A stretch of 64,000 nt of DNA from Xylophilus ampelinus. Its GTDB lineage: Bacteria > Pseudomonadota > Gammaproteobacteria > Burkholderiales > Burkholderiaceae_C. Under the pieces are notes generated by a model, which saw only the letters and a program-made list of their open reading frames with translations, searched no databases and had not been told where the DNA came from. Below, piece by piece: positions 1-8,760 of this stretch; position 1 is the stretch's first letter; each line of letters begins with the position of its first letter. Both the position numbers and the translations under genes were made by a program. Where the stretch lies: positions 1 through 64,000 of the forward strand of contig NZ_QJTC01000023.1 in NCBI RefSeq assembly GCF_003217575.1, in the 5' to 3' direction.

Positions 1-233
1 GCCCGCAGCATGTCCGAGGACGACAGCTCGCCGGAAGGGAGAAAGCCCATCTGGTGGGCGAGCGTTGCAGGGTCGGCTGCTATCTGGTGAATGCGCGCGA
101 TGGTGCAGAGAACGGCCAGTGCCTGGTCTCGGCGCGATATTGTTAGCGTGCTACCTGAAAATGCCGGGCGATTACCAGTGACCTCGTCTGCCGACTCGCT
201 CTCAACACCCGATCCAGTACCTTCGTCCGCCAT
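1..233 (-). CDS. Type I secretion system ABC transporter, N-terminal part (runs off left edge)
   Basis: Only the first 77 or so residues are inside the window. After a Ser/Glu-rich leader the protein reads RRDQALAVLCTIARIHQIAA and then ATLAHQMGF. This resembles the start of the C39-like domain of HlyB-type exporters, which bind the substrate but lack the catalytic cysteine of true C39 peptidases; an Asp stands near the expected Cys site here. Two ATGs compete, at 239 and 233. The GGGGA in front leaves no spacing for the first but about six bases for the second, so 233 is preferred. The known role of the family is export of RTX-type proteins together with HlyD and TolC partners. The call rests on a short N-terminus, so the substrate is unknown. 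Confidence 0.6.
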   Translation of the reverse strand, partial: MADEGTGSGVESESADEVTGNRPAFSGSTLTISRRDQALAVLCTIARIHQIAADPATLAHQMGFLPSGELSSSDMLR

Positions 234-239
234 CGACAT

Positions 240-471
240 TCCCCGCAAGCTTGTGTCGCTTGTGTAAATAGACGGGCGAAGTTAATCGTTAATCGAATAG
301 GGCACTAGAGAAAGATGGCGGATGCGCGCGGGATTCGTGGAGATTGTGTGGTCGTCGCCACAATAATAATTACTTACAATCGCGGTAAGGCCGATGTAAG
401 TTTGGAAGTGCAGAGCCCGACCCGGCGCGTGTTGAAGCCGGTTTCGTGGGGCGTCGTTCCTGCGGCTCGGT
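240..471. other. AT-richer intergenic region upstream of the secretion gene
   Basis: No convincing gene is seen. The stretch is clearly richer in A+T than the rest of the window. It contains a direct repeat of GTTAATC around 280-293 and an AT-rich patch near 358-380. It lies downstream of the membrane protein gene and upstream of the secretion ATPase gene, both on the minus strand, so it probably carries the promoter of the latter. Confidence 0.4.
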
Positions 472-1788
472 TCAGCACTGGAACAGCAGGGGCGGGCGTA
501 CCGTGGCCACCAGGCTGACGGCCCCCGCCGCACAACATGCGATCCGGAGCCTGGCGGTGTGGCGGCTGTCGGCGATGCCCAGTGCCGCCAGCGGAGCAGC
601 CCACAGGACTGCGTAGTTCAACACGCGCAGCATCCAGTTGGTATCCCGCAGCCAGAACGAGCCGACCAGCGCCAATGCTGCCAGCACGCCGCCTGCCGAC
701 GCCAGGCCGAGCAGGTCTTGCAGCATCGGCCGGCCCCTTCCGGCAAGCCAGTGGACACGTGCCACTCCCGTGCCGCGCAAAGCAAGAGCCAAAAACAACA
801 GATTACCTGCCTGGGCGACGAAGAAAAGCGCGGGTTGGTTCTTGTAGGGTTTCCAGGCGTCGGGCGGCAGGAGCAGCGCCTGCATGCCAAGCGCACCGGC
901 GGCCGGCAGCAGCAGCAGTCCCAGGACCCATCGGGGATGGCGGTCCAGTATCTCCAGGGCGTGGCGGCCGGCCGGGGCAAGCCGAGGCCATGCCGGCTTG
1001 GCGAGTGCCAGCAGCACGGCCAGAGCGACTGCCGCACCGCCCGCGACCATGCCGGCAGAGGGCGTGAGGAGCAGTTGGCTGTGGCGGATGTCGGCCAGCA
1101 TGGCGCCATAAGGCGTTCCAGGCACCACGAACACCACCAGGCCCAGCGACAGGCCTACGACGGGGCCTGCGAAACCTGCCCTGTTTCGTGTGCCGGACAG
1201 GTAGGCCCCGGCCAGCAGGACGAATGACGCGACCGCCAGGATCGCGAAGGACAGGATGTGCAGTAGGGCGACCAGGGGCGCCAGCACCATGCAAGGCCAC
1301 GAAGGTCGCTGGTCCCGCAGCGCGCGCAGGCATAGGCAAAGATGCAGAAACACCAGCGCCTGGCCCCACTGCTGGGGCCGGCTTTCCAGAAGGGGAGCCA
1401 AAAAATAGGTGCTGGTCGCCAGACAGAGCAGCGCATCGGCCGGCCGGGTAATGCCCAGCATGCGGTAGCCGGCCCAGAGCACGGCCAGGATCAACGGCAC
1501 GGACACCATGCCCAGCACCGCGAGCGCACGGTCGGGGGACATGTCCGAGAAGTGCATGAGCTGCCGCAGTGTCCAGAAGTGGAGCGGTCCGGACACGGGC
1601 CAGTCTATGCCTTGCTGCACGGCACGCGCGATGAACGCCCAGTGGTGCTCGTCCATCCGGCAGATCGGATAGCCGCCCCAGGTGCGCACCAGATATGCAC
1701 CGACCAGCCCTGCCAGCGCCACGGTCCCGAGGGATCGCCATGGTGGGCGCTCCGCAGTGCTGGCGGGCGAGTCCGCGTTCATGCGCAT
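472..1788 (-). CDS. Polytopic membrane protein, possibly GT-C glycosyltransferase-like
   Basis: A 438-residue protein with about ten or more hydrophobic segments and a short cytoplasmic N-terminus. The first periplasmic stretch carries RMDEHHWAFIARAV, an acidic motif after the first membrane segment. This is the place where GT-C glycosyltransferases of the ArnT/PMT type carry catalytic acidic residues. That resemblance is positional only and no family was firmly recognised. A close second ATG lies at 1782. Its neighbours on the same strand are a secreted protein upstream and a type I exporter gene downstream, so it may act on a surface or exported product. Function remains unassigned. Confidence 0.6.
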   Translation of the reverse strand: MRMNADSPASTAERPPWRSLGTVALAGLVGAYLVRTWGGYPICRMDEHHWAFIARAVQQGIDWPVSGPLHFWTLRQLMHFSDMSPDRALAVLGMVSVPLILAVLWAGYRMLGITRPADALLCLATSTYFLAPLLESRPQQWGQALVFLHLCLCLRALRDQRPSWPCMVLAPLVALLHILSFAILAVASFVLLAGAYLSGTRNRAGFAGPVVGLSLGLVVFVVPGTPYGAMLADIRHSQLLLTPSAGMVAGGAAVALAVLLALAKPAWPRLAPAGRHALEILDRHPRWVLGLLLLPAAGALGMQALLLPPDAWKPYKNQPALFFVAQAGNLLFLALALRGTGVARVHWLAGRGRPMLQDLLGLASAGGVLAALALVGSFWLRDTNWMLRVLNYAVLWAAPLAALGIADSRHTARLRIACCAAGAVSLVATVRPPLLFQC

Positions 1789-1849
1789 CGGGTCGAGGTG
1801 CCTGTTCGATCAGGATGGCGGGGACACCGAGCCCCCGCCGCGCGGTGCC

Positions 1850-2827
1850 TCAGCGGGCCGACCGCAGCAGAGACTGCGCGTCCTGGCGCCAGGCAGCGAA
1901 GGCCCGCGTTTCTTCGTCGGTCAGGGTCACGTCCGCGGATTGGATCCGATAAGCGGCTTGCTGCCGGGCGGCGTCGCCATGGGCGTTCGATGGGGATGGA
2001 TTTTCCTGCAGCGGCGCAAGCTGCAGGTCGAGGCTGGAAGGCGTGCTGTCATTGATGCCTGTGGGACGCCCGGTACGGGTGTGGGTGCGGGTGACGAACA
2101 AGGAATACGACGCGGTCTGTTGGACCGCTTGCCACGTGCCCACGCCTGCGCCTCGGTCGCCCGACATCTTGAAGGAGTAGTAGTCGTCGTTGGGCGAATT
2201 GTTGGCCTCTACACACAGAATGCTGCCGGCCAGCGCGCCGCTGGTCTGGTTCTCGCATCCGAAGTTGCCGGCCGGATTGACGGCGATGCCGCTACCCGTC
2301 GACGTGCCCGAACCGAGCGCGCGGGTGAGCGAGTAGAAATCCGAATTGACGAAGTTGGGGCCGACGTAGGTCAACAGATAGGTGCCGAACAAACCCTCCG
2401 GTGTCGGCGGGTAGCCGAAGCTGAACTTCACCACGGCCTTGGGGCTTTCGCCCGGCAGCGTGATCGTGCCGCTCTTGCCGGTGCGGAAATCCAGCGTGAC
2501 CGTGCCGGGCGAGCCGGCCTCCGTGCCATTGCGGAAGCCCGCACCTAGCGGTGTGCCGCCCCGGTATTCCATCAGCGGTGCCGAGAAGCGGTTGTCTTTG
2601 ATCGGGCCCACGGCGCTATAGAACACGCTGCTGCCATCGGCACGGTAGCCGTAGTAAGACAGCACCGCCACTTCGTTTTCCACCTCGATTTGAAAACCGC
2701 GGCCCGGCGAGCCGTTCAATTCGGCGGATATGCCCCACAGACCCGGCGCCGGCATAAATGCCTGAGCGCTACCGGCAACACAAAAAGCCAACGCGGTGGA
2801 CCAAGTGCGAAGATAGGAGATGGACAT
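1850..2827 (-). CDS. Secreted protein of unknown function
   Basis: A 325-residue protein with a clear Sec-type signal peptide, MSISYLRTWSTALAFCVAGS followed by AQA, cleaved around residue 23. The mature part begins with a beta-rich stretch (GLWGISAELNGSPGRGFQIE) and is rich in Gly, Ser, Thr and aromatic residues. One pair of cysteines (GCENQ and LCVEA) could form a disulphide. The C-terminus is helical and charged, including TLTDEETRAFAAWRQDAQSL. No domain was recognised. It is the first gene of a minus-strand group followed by a membrane protein and a type I exporter gene, but the N-terminal signal means it uses Sec and is not itself a typical type I substrate. Confidence 0.65.
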   Translation of the reverse strand: MSISYLRTWSTALAFCVAGSAQAFMPAPGLWGISAELNGSPGRGFQIEVENEVAVLSYYGYRADGSSVFYSAVGPIKDNRFSAPLMEYRGGTPLGAGFRNGTEAGSPGTVTLDFRTGKSGTITLPGESPKAVVKFSFGYPPTPEGLFGTYLLTYVGPNFVNSDFYSLTRALGSGTSTGSGIAVNPAGNFGCENQTSGALAGSILCVEANNSPNDDYYSFKMSGDRGAGVGTWQAVQQTASYSLFVTRTHTRTGRPTGINDSTPSSLDLQLAPLQENPSPSNAHGDAARQQAAYRIQSADVTLTDEETRAFAAWRQDAQSLLRSAR

Positions 2828-2992
2828 ATTTTTGATGTCTGGTTGCGAGGGTGTGCAGCGTAACAGCGGGCATCACGGACCGAGATGGTTTTTGCCGTGG
2901 ATGTCGCGTTTTCCGCAGGCCTTCGTCGCCGACCTGGGAGCCGCTAGACTTTCCTGCCCGATTACTTTGCGGCGATAGCTTCCCATTTCCCC

Positions 2993-4087
2993 ATGACCCT
3001 CTCCCAACAGACCGTGCGCGAGGCCTTGCGACAGGTCGTGGACCCCCGGACCGGCAAAGACTTCCTCACGGCCCGGGCCGTCCAGGACCTGGTGGTCGAG
3101 GGCGCGCAGGTGTCTTTCCGGGTGGTGCTGGGGTATCCGGCGGCCAGCCGACATGCGGCGCTGCGCGCGGCCCTCACGGCCGCGGTGCTGGCGGTACCGG
3201 GAGTCGAGCGGGTGGCGATCCGCTTCGGCACCGAGGTCGTGGCCCATTCGGTGCAACGCGGGCTGCAGCCGATGCCGGAGGTGAAGAACATCATCGCGGT
3301 CGCCTCGGGCAAGGGCGGGGTGGGCAAGAGCACCACCGCCGCCAATCTGGCGCTGGCGCTGGCGGCCGAGGGCGCCACGGTCGGGTTGCTGGATGCCGAC
3401 ATCTACGGCCCCAGCGTGCCGACCATGATGGGCATCGCCGGCCGGAAGCCCGCCAGCGAGGACGGCAAGACGATGGAGCCGCTGATCGCCCACGGCATCC
3501 AGGTGATGTCGATCGGCTTTCTGGTCGAGCCCGACCAGGCCATGGTCTGGCGCGGCCCGATGGCCACGCAGGCGCTGGAACAGCTGCTGCGGCAGACGAA
3601 CTGGAAGGGCCTGGACTACCTGGTGGTCGACATGCCGCCCGGCACCGGCGACATCCAGCTCACCCTGAGCCAGCGGGTGCCGATCGCCGGCGCGGTGATC
3701 GTCACCACGCCGCAGGACATCGCGCTGATCGATGCGCGCAAGGGCGTGAAGATGTTCGAGAAGGTGGGCGTACCGCTGCTGGGCCTGGTCGAGAACATGG
3801 CGGTGCATGTTTGCAGCCAGTGCGGCCATGCCGAGCACATCTTCGGCGAGGGCGGCGGCCAGCGGCTGGCCGCCGAGTACGGCATGGACTACCTGGGTGC
3901 GCTGCCGCTGGCGCTCGATATCCGCCTGCAGGCCGACGGCGGCACGCCGACCGTGGCCGCCGCGCCCGACGGACCGCACGCCGCCGCCTACCGCGACATC
4001 GGGCTGAAGGTGGCGGTGGCGCTGGCCGGCCGCGGCAAGGATTTCTCGGCGCGTTTCCCGACCATCACGGTGAGCCAGGACACCTGA
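2993..4087 (+). CDS. apbC: Iron-sulfur cluster carrier protein ApbC/Mrp
   Basis: A 364-residue P-loop ATPase of the MinD/Mrp type. Residues 1-85 form a MIP18/DUF59-like domain. The deviant Walker A motif SGKGGVGKST spans 105-114, followed by DADIYGPSVP and the family motif VVDMPPGTGD. Cys274 and Cys277 (VCSQCGH) are the CxxC that binds a transferable [4Fe-4S] cluster. The protein is cytoplasmic and loads Fe-S clusters onto target enzymes. The molybdoenzyme encoded downstream is an Fe-S protein, but apbC stands alone in many relatives, so a functional link is not implied. Length and motifs are complete. Confidence 0.95.
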   Translation: MTLSQQTVREALRQVVDPRTGKDFLTARAVQDLVVEGAQVSFRVVLGYPAASRHAALRAALTAAVLAVPGVERVAIRFGTEVVAHSVQRGLQPMPEVKNIIAVASGKGGVGKSTTAANLALALAAEGATVGLLDADIYGPSVPTMMGIAGRKPASEDGKTMEPLIAHGIQVMSIGFLVEPDQAMVWRGPMATQALEQLLRQTNWKGLDYLVVDMPPGTGDIQLTLSQRVPIAGAVIVTTPQDIALIDARKGVKMFEKVGVPLLGLVENMAVHVCSQCGHAEHIFGEGGGQRLAAEYGMDYLGALPLALDIRLQADGGTPTVAAAPDGPHAAAYRDIGLKVAVALAGRGKDFSARFPTITVSQDT

Positions 4088-4419
4088 TGCACCGTGCCCG
4101 CGGTAGCCGGGCCTCTGCCCGGCTTTCCCGAAGGGTGGGTCCCGCGGGCAGGCGCCCGCGGCGTCGCGGCCCTTGCCGAGGCGCGATCCTCGGCGGCGGC
4201 CCGTGCCATGGCGACAGCGGCGCCGCGTGGCCCTAGGGCAGCCTGCGGGCATCCCCCTCTGCCTGCTGCCCGTCGAATTACATCCGGTATAAAATGGATT
4301 CAGTTTCTGAATCGGGCCATTTTCAGATCGAATCGGACCCGGGATTCATGTCGCCAGACACTCGCGCACCGAAAAATCCGGCCCGCTGAGATGCGGGTCC
4401 CACCGAGGAGAAAGAACAT
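4088..4419. other. 332-bp intergenic region with promoter of the transporter-oxidoreductase operon
   Basis: No gene is seen. The first half is very GC-rich and contains short hairpins (for example the GCCGGGC/GCCCGGC pair near 4108-4124) that may end apbC transcription. The second half is less GC-rich and holds a TATAAAAT box at 4288-4295, a perfect 7-bp-arm palindrome at 4297-4313, and a leader of about 100 bases that ends in the ribosome binding site GAGGAG at 4405-4410. Confidence 0.5.
4288..4313 (+). promoter_or_regulatory. Putative -10 box and operator palindrome for the formate/oxalate operon
   Basis: TATAAAAT at 4288-4295 is immediately followed by the palindrome GATTCAG-TTT-CTGAATC at 4297-4313. 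A perfect palindrome at the expected transcription start of the transporter gene is what a repressor operator would look like. No good -35 box is visible 17 bases upstream, and no regulator gene is adjacent. The small protein encoded at 8434-8760 is one candidate partner. Confidence 0.4.
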
Positions 4420-6054
4420 ATGGCGAACTTCCTGGACAAGGAACGCACCGTTGCCGGCCCTGGCTTCAACCGCTGGCTGGTACCCCCGGCCGCTCTGGCG
4501 ATCCACCTGTGCATCGGCATGGCCTACGGCTTCTCGGTGTTCTGGCTGCCGCTGTCGAAGGCCCTGGCCACCCAGGGCGACGGCGCGCAGGCCTGCGGCA
4601 AGGACATGAGCTTCTTCGCCGAACTGTTCGCCAGCGGCTGCGACTGGCGCATCGCGACCCTCGGCTGGATGTACACCCTGTTCTTCGTGTTCCTCGGTTG
4701 CTCGGCGGCGATCTGGGGCGGCTGGCTGGAGCGTGCCGGCCCGCGCAAGGCGGGCGTGGTGTCGGCCCTGTGCTGGTGCGGCGGCATGGCGCTGTCGGCC
4801 ATCGGCATCCACCTGCACCAGTTCTGGCTGATGATCCTGGGCTCGGGCGTGATCGGCGGCATCGGGCTGGGGCTGGGCTACATCTCGCCGGTTTCGACGC
4901 TGATCAAGTGGTTCCCCGACCGCCGCGGCATGGCCACCGGCATGGCGATCATGGGCTTCGGCGGCGGCGCGATGATCGGCTCTCCGCTCGCGGCCGAGCT
5001 GCTGAAGATCTTCTCGACGCCCACCGACGTCGGCGTGGCGCCCACCTTCCTGTCGATGGCCGCGATCTACTTCGTCTTCATGATGGCCGGCGCGCTGCTC
5101 TACCGCGTGCCCGCCACCGGCTGGAAGCCCGCCGGCTGGACGCCGCCGCCGCCGTCGGCCAACGCGATGATCACCCAGCGCCACGTGCATGTGACGAAGG
5201 TCTGGGGCATCCCGCAGTTCTGGCTGATCTGGATCGTGCTGTGCATGAACGTCAGCGCCGGCATCGGCGTGATCGGCATGGCCTCGCCGATGCTGCAGGA
5301 AGTCTTCGGCGGCGCGCTGGTCCACGTGCAGGCCCGTTACTCGGACCTCGACAAGCCGCAACTGGCCGCCATCGGCGTGATCGCCGCCGGCTTCACCGCG
5401 CTGCTCTCCTTGTTCAACATCGGCGGCCGCTTCTTCTGGGCCAGCATCTCCGACAAGCTGGGCCGCAAGCTCACCTACGCGATTTTCTTCGTGCTGGGCG
5501 GCCTGCTGTACGCCAGCATCCCCGGCTCGGCCGGCGCGGGCAACAAGCTGCTCTTCGTGGGCGCCTTCTGCATCATCCTGTCGATGTACGGCGGCGGCTT
5601 CGCCACGGTGCCGGCCTACCTGGCCGACCTGTTCGGCACCCAGTTCGTCGGCGCGATCCACGGCCGCCTGCTGACGGCCTGGGCCACGGCCGGCATCCTG
5701 GGCCCGGTGGTGGTGAACTACATGCGCGAGTACCAGCTGGGCCTGGGCATTGCGCGCGAGCAGGTCTACAACCAGACCATGTACATCCTGGTGGGCATGC
5801 TGGTGATCGGCTTCATCGCCAACCTGCTGGTGCGTCCCCTGGCCGACAGGTGGTTCATGACCGACGACGAACTGGCCGTCGAGAAGAAGCTGGCGCACGA
5901 GAAGGCCGCGGCGTCCGAGGTCGGCACCGGCAGCGGTGCCTCCGGCGGCGCCACCAGCCCCGTGCTGGTGGCACTGGTCTGGGCTGCAGTAGGCTTGCCG
6001 CTGGCATGGGGTGTATATCGAACTTTGTTGAGCGCGGCCAAATTCTTCGGCTAG
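4420..6054 (+). CDS. OFA-family major facilitator transporter (oxalate/formate antiporter type)
   Basis: A 544-residue major facilitator with 12 or more hydrophobic segments. It has the OFA family look: an N-terminal helix with GMAYGFSVFWLPLSKAL, and a long first loop that carries two cysteines (QACGKDM and ASGCDWR). The A-type motif SDKLGRK follows mid-protein. The family exchanges or imports small carboxylates such as oxalate and formate across the inner membrane. The ribosome binding site GAGGAG lies nine bases before the ATG. The gene is followed 34 bases later by a YdeP-like molybdoenzyme and then fdhD, so formate or oxalate is the likeliest substrate. Substrate specificity cannot be read from the sequence. 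Confidence 0.85.
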   Translation: MANFLDKERTVAGPGFNRWLVPPAALAIHLCIGMAYGFSVFWLPLSKALATQGDGAQACGKDMSFFAELFASGCDWRIATLGWMYTLFFVFLGCSAAIWGGWLERAGPRKAGVVSALCWCGGMALSAIGIHLHQFWLMILGSGVIGGIGLGLGYISPVSTLIKWFPDRRGMATGMAIMGFGGGAMIGSPLAAELLKIFSTPTDVGVAPTFLSMAAIYFVFMMAGALLYRVPATGWKPAGWTPPPPSANAMITQRHVHVTKVWGIPQFWLIWIVLCMNVSAGIGVIGMASPMLQEVFGGALVHVQARYSDLDKPQLAAIGVIAAGFTALLSLFNIGGRFFWASISDKLGRKLTYAIFFVLGGLLYASIPGSAGAGNKLLFVGAFCIILSMYGGGFATVPAYLADLFGTQFVGAIHGRLLTAWATAGILGPVVVNYMREYQLGLGIAREQVYNQTMYILVGMLVIGFIANLLVRPLADRWFMTDDELAVEKKLAHEKAAASEVGTGSGASGGATSPVLVALVWAAVGLPLAWGVYRTLLSAAKFFG

Positions 6055-6088
6055 CGCGAGCGCGCCCGAGGGGCGCAAGGAGTCCACG

Positions 6089-8437
6089 ATGAGCGAACAG
6101 AAAATCGAGTTCTACAAAGGCCCCGCCGGCGGCTGGGGCGCACTGCGCTCCGTGGGTCGCGCCCTGCAACGGCAGGACATCGCGATCAAGGGCGCCAAAA
6201 CGCTGCTCTCGGCCAACCAGCCCGACGGCTTCGACTGCCCCGGCTGCGCCTGGCCCGACCGCAACCATGCCTCGACCTTCGAGTTCTGCGAGAACGGCGC
6301 CAAGGCCGTCGCGGCCGAGGCCACCGCCCGCCGCGCCGGCCCCGAGTTGTTCGCGAAGTACAGCGTGGCCGAGCTGGCGCGGCAGAGCGACTTCTGGCTC
6401 GAAGACCAGGGCCGACTCACCCACCCGATGGTCTACGACGCGATCACCGACCACTACCTGCCGATCGACTGGGACGACGCCTTCGCCCTGATCGCCCGGC
6501 ACCTCAACGGCCTGCCCGACCCCAACCAGGCGATCTTCTACACCTCGGGCCGGGCCAGCAACGAGGCGGCCTTCCTGTACCAGCTGTTCGTGCGCGAGTA
6601 CGGCACCAACAATTTCCCCGACTGCTCCAACATGTGCCACGAGCCCAGCGGCAGCGGCATGCGGCCGCAGATCGGCGTGGGCAAGGGCACGGTGCAGCTC
6701 GACGATTTCGAGCGTGCCGACGCGATCTTCATCTTCGGCCAGAACCCCGGCACCAACCATCCGCGCATGCTGGGCGAGCTGCGCGAGGCGCACAAGCGCG
6801 GCGCCAGGATCGTCAGCTTCAACCCGCTGCGCGAGCGCGGCCTGGAGCGCTTCCAGGACCCGCAGAGCAAGATGGAGATGGCCACGCTCGGCTCCACGCC
6901 CATCAGCACCCACTATTTCCAGCTGCAGGTCGGCGGCGACCTGGCCGCGGTCAAGGGCATGATGAAGCAGCTGGTCGAGTGGGAAGACGCCGGCCAGCCG
7001 GTGCTCGACCACGCTTTCATCGCCGAGCACACCCAGGGCGTCGATGCGCTGCTGGCCGACCTGCGCGCCGAGAACTGGGACGCGCTGGTGACCGAATCGG
7101 GCCTGTCGCGCGAGCAGATCCGCCAGGCCGCCGAGCTCTACCGCGACGCCGAAAGCACCATCGTCTGCTGGGGCATGGGCATCACCCAGCACAAGCATTC
7201 GGTCGCCACCATCCAGCTGATCGTCGACATGCTGCTGCTGCGCGGCAACATCGGCCGTCCCGGCGCCGGCCCGTGCCCGGTGCGCGGCCACAGCAACGTG
7301 CAGGGCGACCGCACGATGGGCATCTGGGAGAAGCCGCCGGCGGCGCTCCTCGACAAGCTGGAGCAGGTTTTCGGCTTCCAGGCGCCGCGCGCGCACGGCT
7401 TCGACGTGGTCGAGGCGATCCAGGCGATGCGCGACGGCCGCGGCAAGACCTTCTTCGCCCTCGGCGGCAACTTCGCCTCGGCCACGCCCGACACCTTCGA
7501 GACCTGGAAGGCGCTGCGCAACTGCGACCTGACGGTGCACGTCACCACCAAGCTCAACCGCAGCCACGTCATCCACGGCAAGGAAGCGCTGATCCTGCCG
7601 TGCCTGGGCCGCACCGAGATCGACATGCAGGACAGCGGCGCGCAGGGCGTGACGGTGGAAGATTCGATGGGCATGGTGCACATCTCGAAGGGCATCAACC
7701 CGCCCGCGTCGGAGCACCTGCTGTCGGAGCCGGCCATCGTCGCCCGCCTGGCGCACGCCACGCTCGGCGCGCGCAGCCGCGTCGATTGGCCGGGTGTGGT
7801 GGCCGACTACGACCGGGTGCGCGACCTGATCGAGCAGGTGTTCGTCGACTTCGAGGACTTCAACACCCGGGTGGCGGTGCCGGGCGGCTTCAAGCTGCGC
7901 AACACCGCCGCCGAGCGCGTCTGGGCCACCGCCACGCGGAAGGCCAATTTCTACGCGCACGCCCTGCCCACCGACACGCCGGTGCACAAGGCCCGCGCCC
8001 GGATCACCGACACCATCGTGTTCAACCTGGGCACCACCCGGTCGCACGACCAGTACAACACCACCATCTACGGCATGGACGACCGCTACCGCGGCGTCTT
8101 CGGCCAGCGCCGCGTCGTCTTCATCCATGTCGAGGACATCCGCGCCCTGGGGCTGAAGGACGGCGACTGGGTCGACATCCAGACCGTCTGGGACGACGGC
8201 CAGGAGCGCCGCGCCGACCGGTTCAAGCTGGTGCAGTACGACATTCCGCGCGGCTGCCTGGCGGCCTACTACCCCGAGACCAACCCGCTTGTGCCGCTGG
8301 AGTCGGTGGCGCTGGCGGCCGGCACGCCGACCTCGAAGTCCATCCCGGTGGTTCTGGTGCCGCACCATGCGGGGCAGGCCGACGGCGCCGGTGCCGACAC
8401 CGGCTCCACCCGCGAGGCCGCGGCGGTCACGGCTTGA
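6089..8437 (+). CDS. FdhF/YdeP family molybdopterin oxidoreductase
   Basis: A 782-residue member of the bis-molybdopterin family, close in layout to YdeP and formate dehydrogenase alpha subunits. Cys50, Cys53 and Cys67 are likely [4Fe-4S] ligands near the N-terminus. CSNMCHEPSG at 179-188 is the active-site loop, with cysteine where some formate dehydrogenases have selenocysteine. GQNPGTNHPRM follows as a cofactor-binding motif, and the C-terminal third holds the molybdopterin dinucleotide-binding domain. No Tat signal is visible, so it should be cytoplasmic. It sits between a formate/oxalate-type transporter and fdhD, which fits a formate-oxidising role. YdeP of E. coli is tied to acid resistance, so the reaction is inferred. 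Confidence 0.88.
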   Translation: MSEQKIEFYKGPAGGWGALRSVGRALQRQDIAIKGAKTLLSANQPDGFDCPGCAWPDRNHASTFEFCENGAKAVAAEATARRAGPELFAKYSVAELARQSDFWLEDQGRLTHPMVYDAITDHYLPIDWDDAFALIARHLNGLPDPNQAIFYTSGRASNEAAFLYQLFVREYGTNNFPDCSNMCHEPSGSGMRPQIGVGKGTVQLDDFERADAIFIFGQNPGTNHPRMLGELREAHKRGARIVSFNPLRERGLERFQDPQSKMEMATLGSTPISTHYFQLQVGGDLAAVKGMMKQLVEWEDAGQPVLDHAFIAEHTQGVDALLADLRAENWDALVTESGLSREQIRQAAELYRDAESTIVCWGMGITQHKHSVATIQLIVDMLLLRGNIGRPGAGPCPVRGHSNVQGDRTMGIWEKPPAALLDKLEQVFGFQAPRAHGFDVVEAIQAMRDGRGKTFFALGGNFASATPDTFETWKALRNCDLTVHVTTKLNRSHVIHGKEALILPCLGRTEIDMQDSGAQGVTVEDSMGMVHISKGINPPASEHLLSEPAIVARLAHATLGARSRVDWPGVVADYDRVRDLIEQVFVDFEDFNTRVAVPGGFKLRNTAAERVWATATRKANFYAHALPTDTPVHKARARITDTIVFNLGTTRSHDQYNTTIYGMDDRYRGVFGQRRVVFIHVEDIRALGLKDGDWVDIQTVWDDGQERRADRFKLVQYDIPRGCLAAYYPETNPLVPLESVALAAGTPTSKSIPVVLVPHHAGQADGAGADTGSTREAAAVTA

Positions 8438-8760
8438 GCGGCGACGGCGCGCTGCCGCAAGGCTTGGCCGCGGCACTGCTGCTGACGCTGGCCGAGAAGC
8501 CGGCGGGCGAGGCCGCCTCGGTGCCCTGGCTCGGCAAGCGGCTGCAGCGGGAGGCCAGCGTGGTGATGCGCGCGCTGGCGATGATGGGCAGCGCCCGCAT
8601 CGGCAGCCACCAAGGGCCGGGCTGGGTGGAGATGGCGCACGACGGCGAGCGGTGGATGGTGCGGCTGCTGGCGCCCGGCGTCGAGGCGGTGCGGCGGCTG
8701 GTCGAGGCCGAGGGCGGCGACGATGGCGTGCCCGACCCGCCTGCCGAGTCCGACCGATGA
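8434..8760 (+). CDS. Small winged-helix-like protein with TTG start, between oxidoreductase and fdhD
   Basis: A 108-residue reading frame opens with TTG at 8434, overlapping the oxidoreductase stop as TTGA, and closes with the TGA that overlaps the fdhD ATG as ATGA. It has no ATG or GTG start near its 5' end, which makes it easy to miss. The middle, SVPWLGKRLQREASVVMRAL, then MGSARIGSH and WVEMAHDGERWMVRLL, has the helix-helix-strand-strand pattern of a winged helix. The C-terminus is acidic and disordered. The double overlap implies translational coupling. It may be a regulator or an assembly factor of the operon. No named family was recognised. Confidence 0.7.
   Translation: MSGDGALPQGLAAALLLTLAEKPAGEAASVPWLGKRLQREASVVMRALAMMGSARIGSHQGPGWVEMAHDGERWMVRLLAPGVEAVRRLVEAEGGDDGVPDPPAESDR

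Noticed and set aside
315-518. Short plus-strand frame in the AT-richer left intergenic region
   Set aside because: No ribosome site and no protein-like pattern, and it overlaps the end of the membrane protein gene.
6623-6660. Selenocysteine at the molybdoenzyme active site
   Set aside because: The active-site loop reads CSNMCHEPSG with ordinary cysteine codons and no in-frame TGA.
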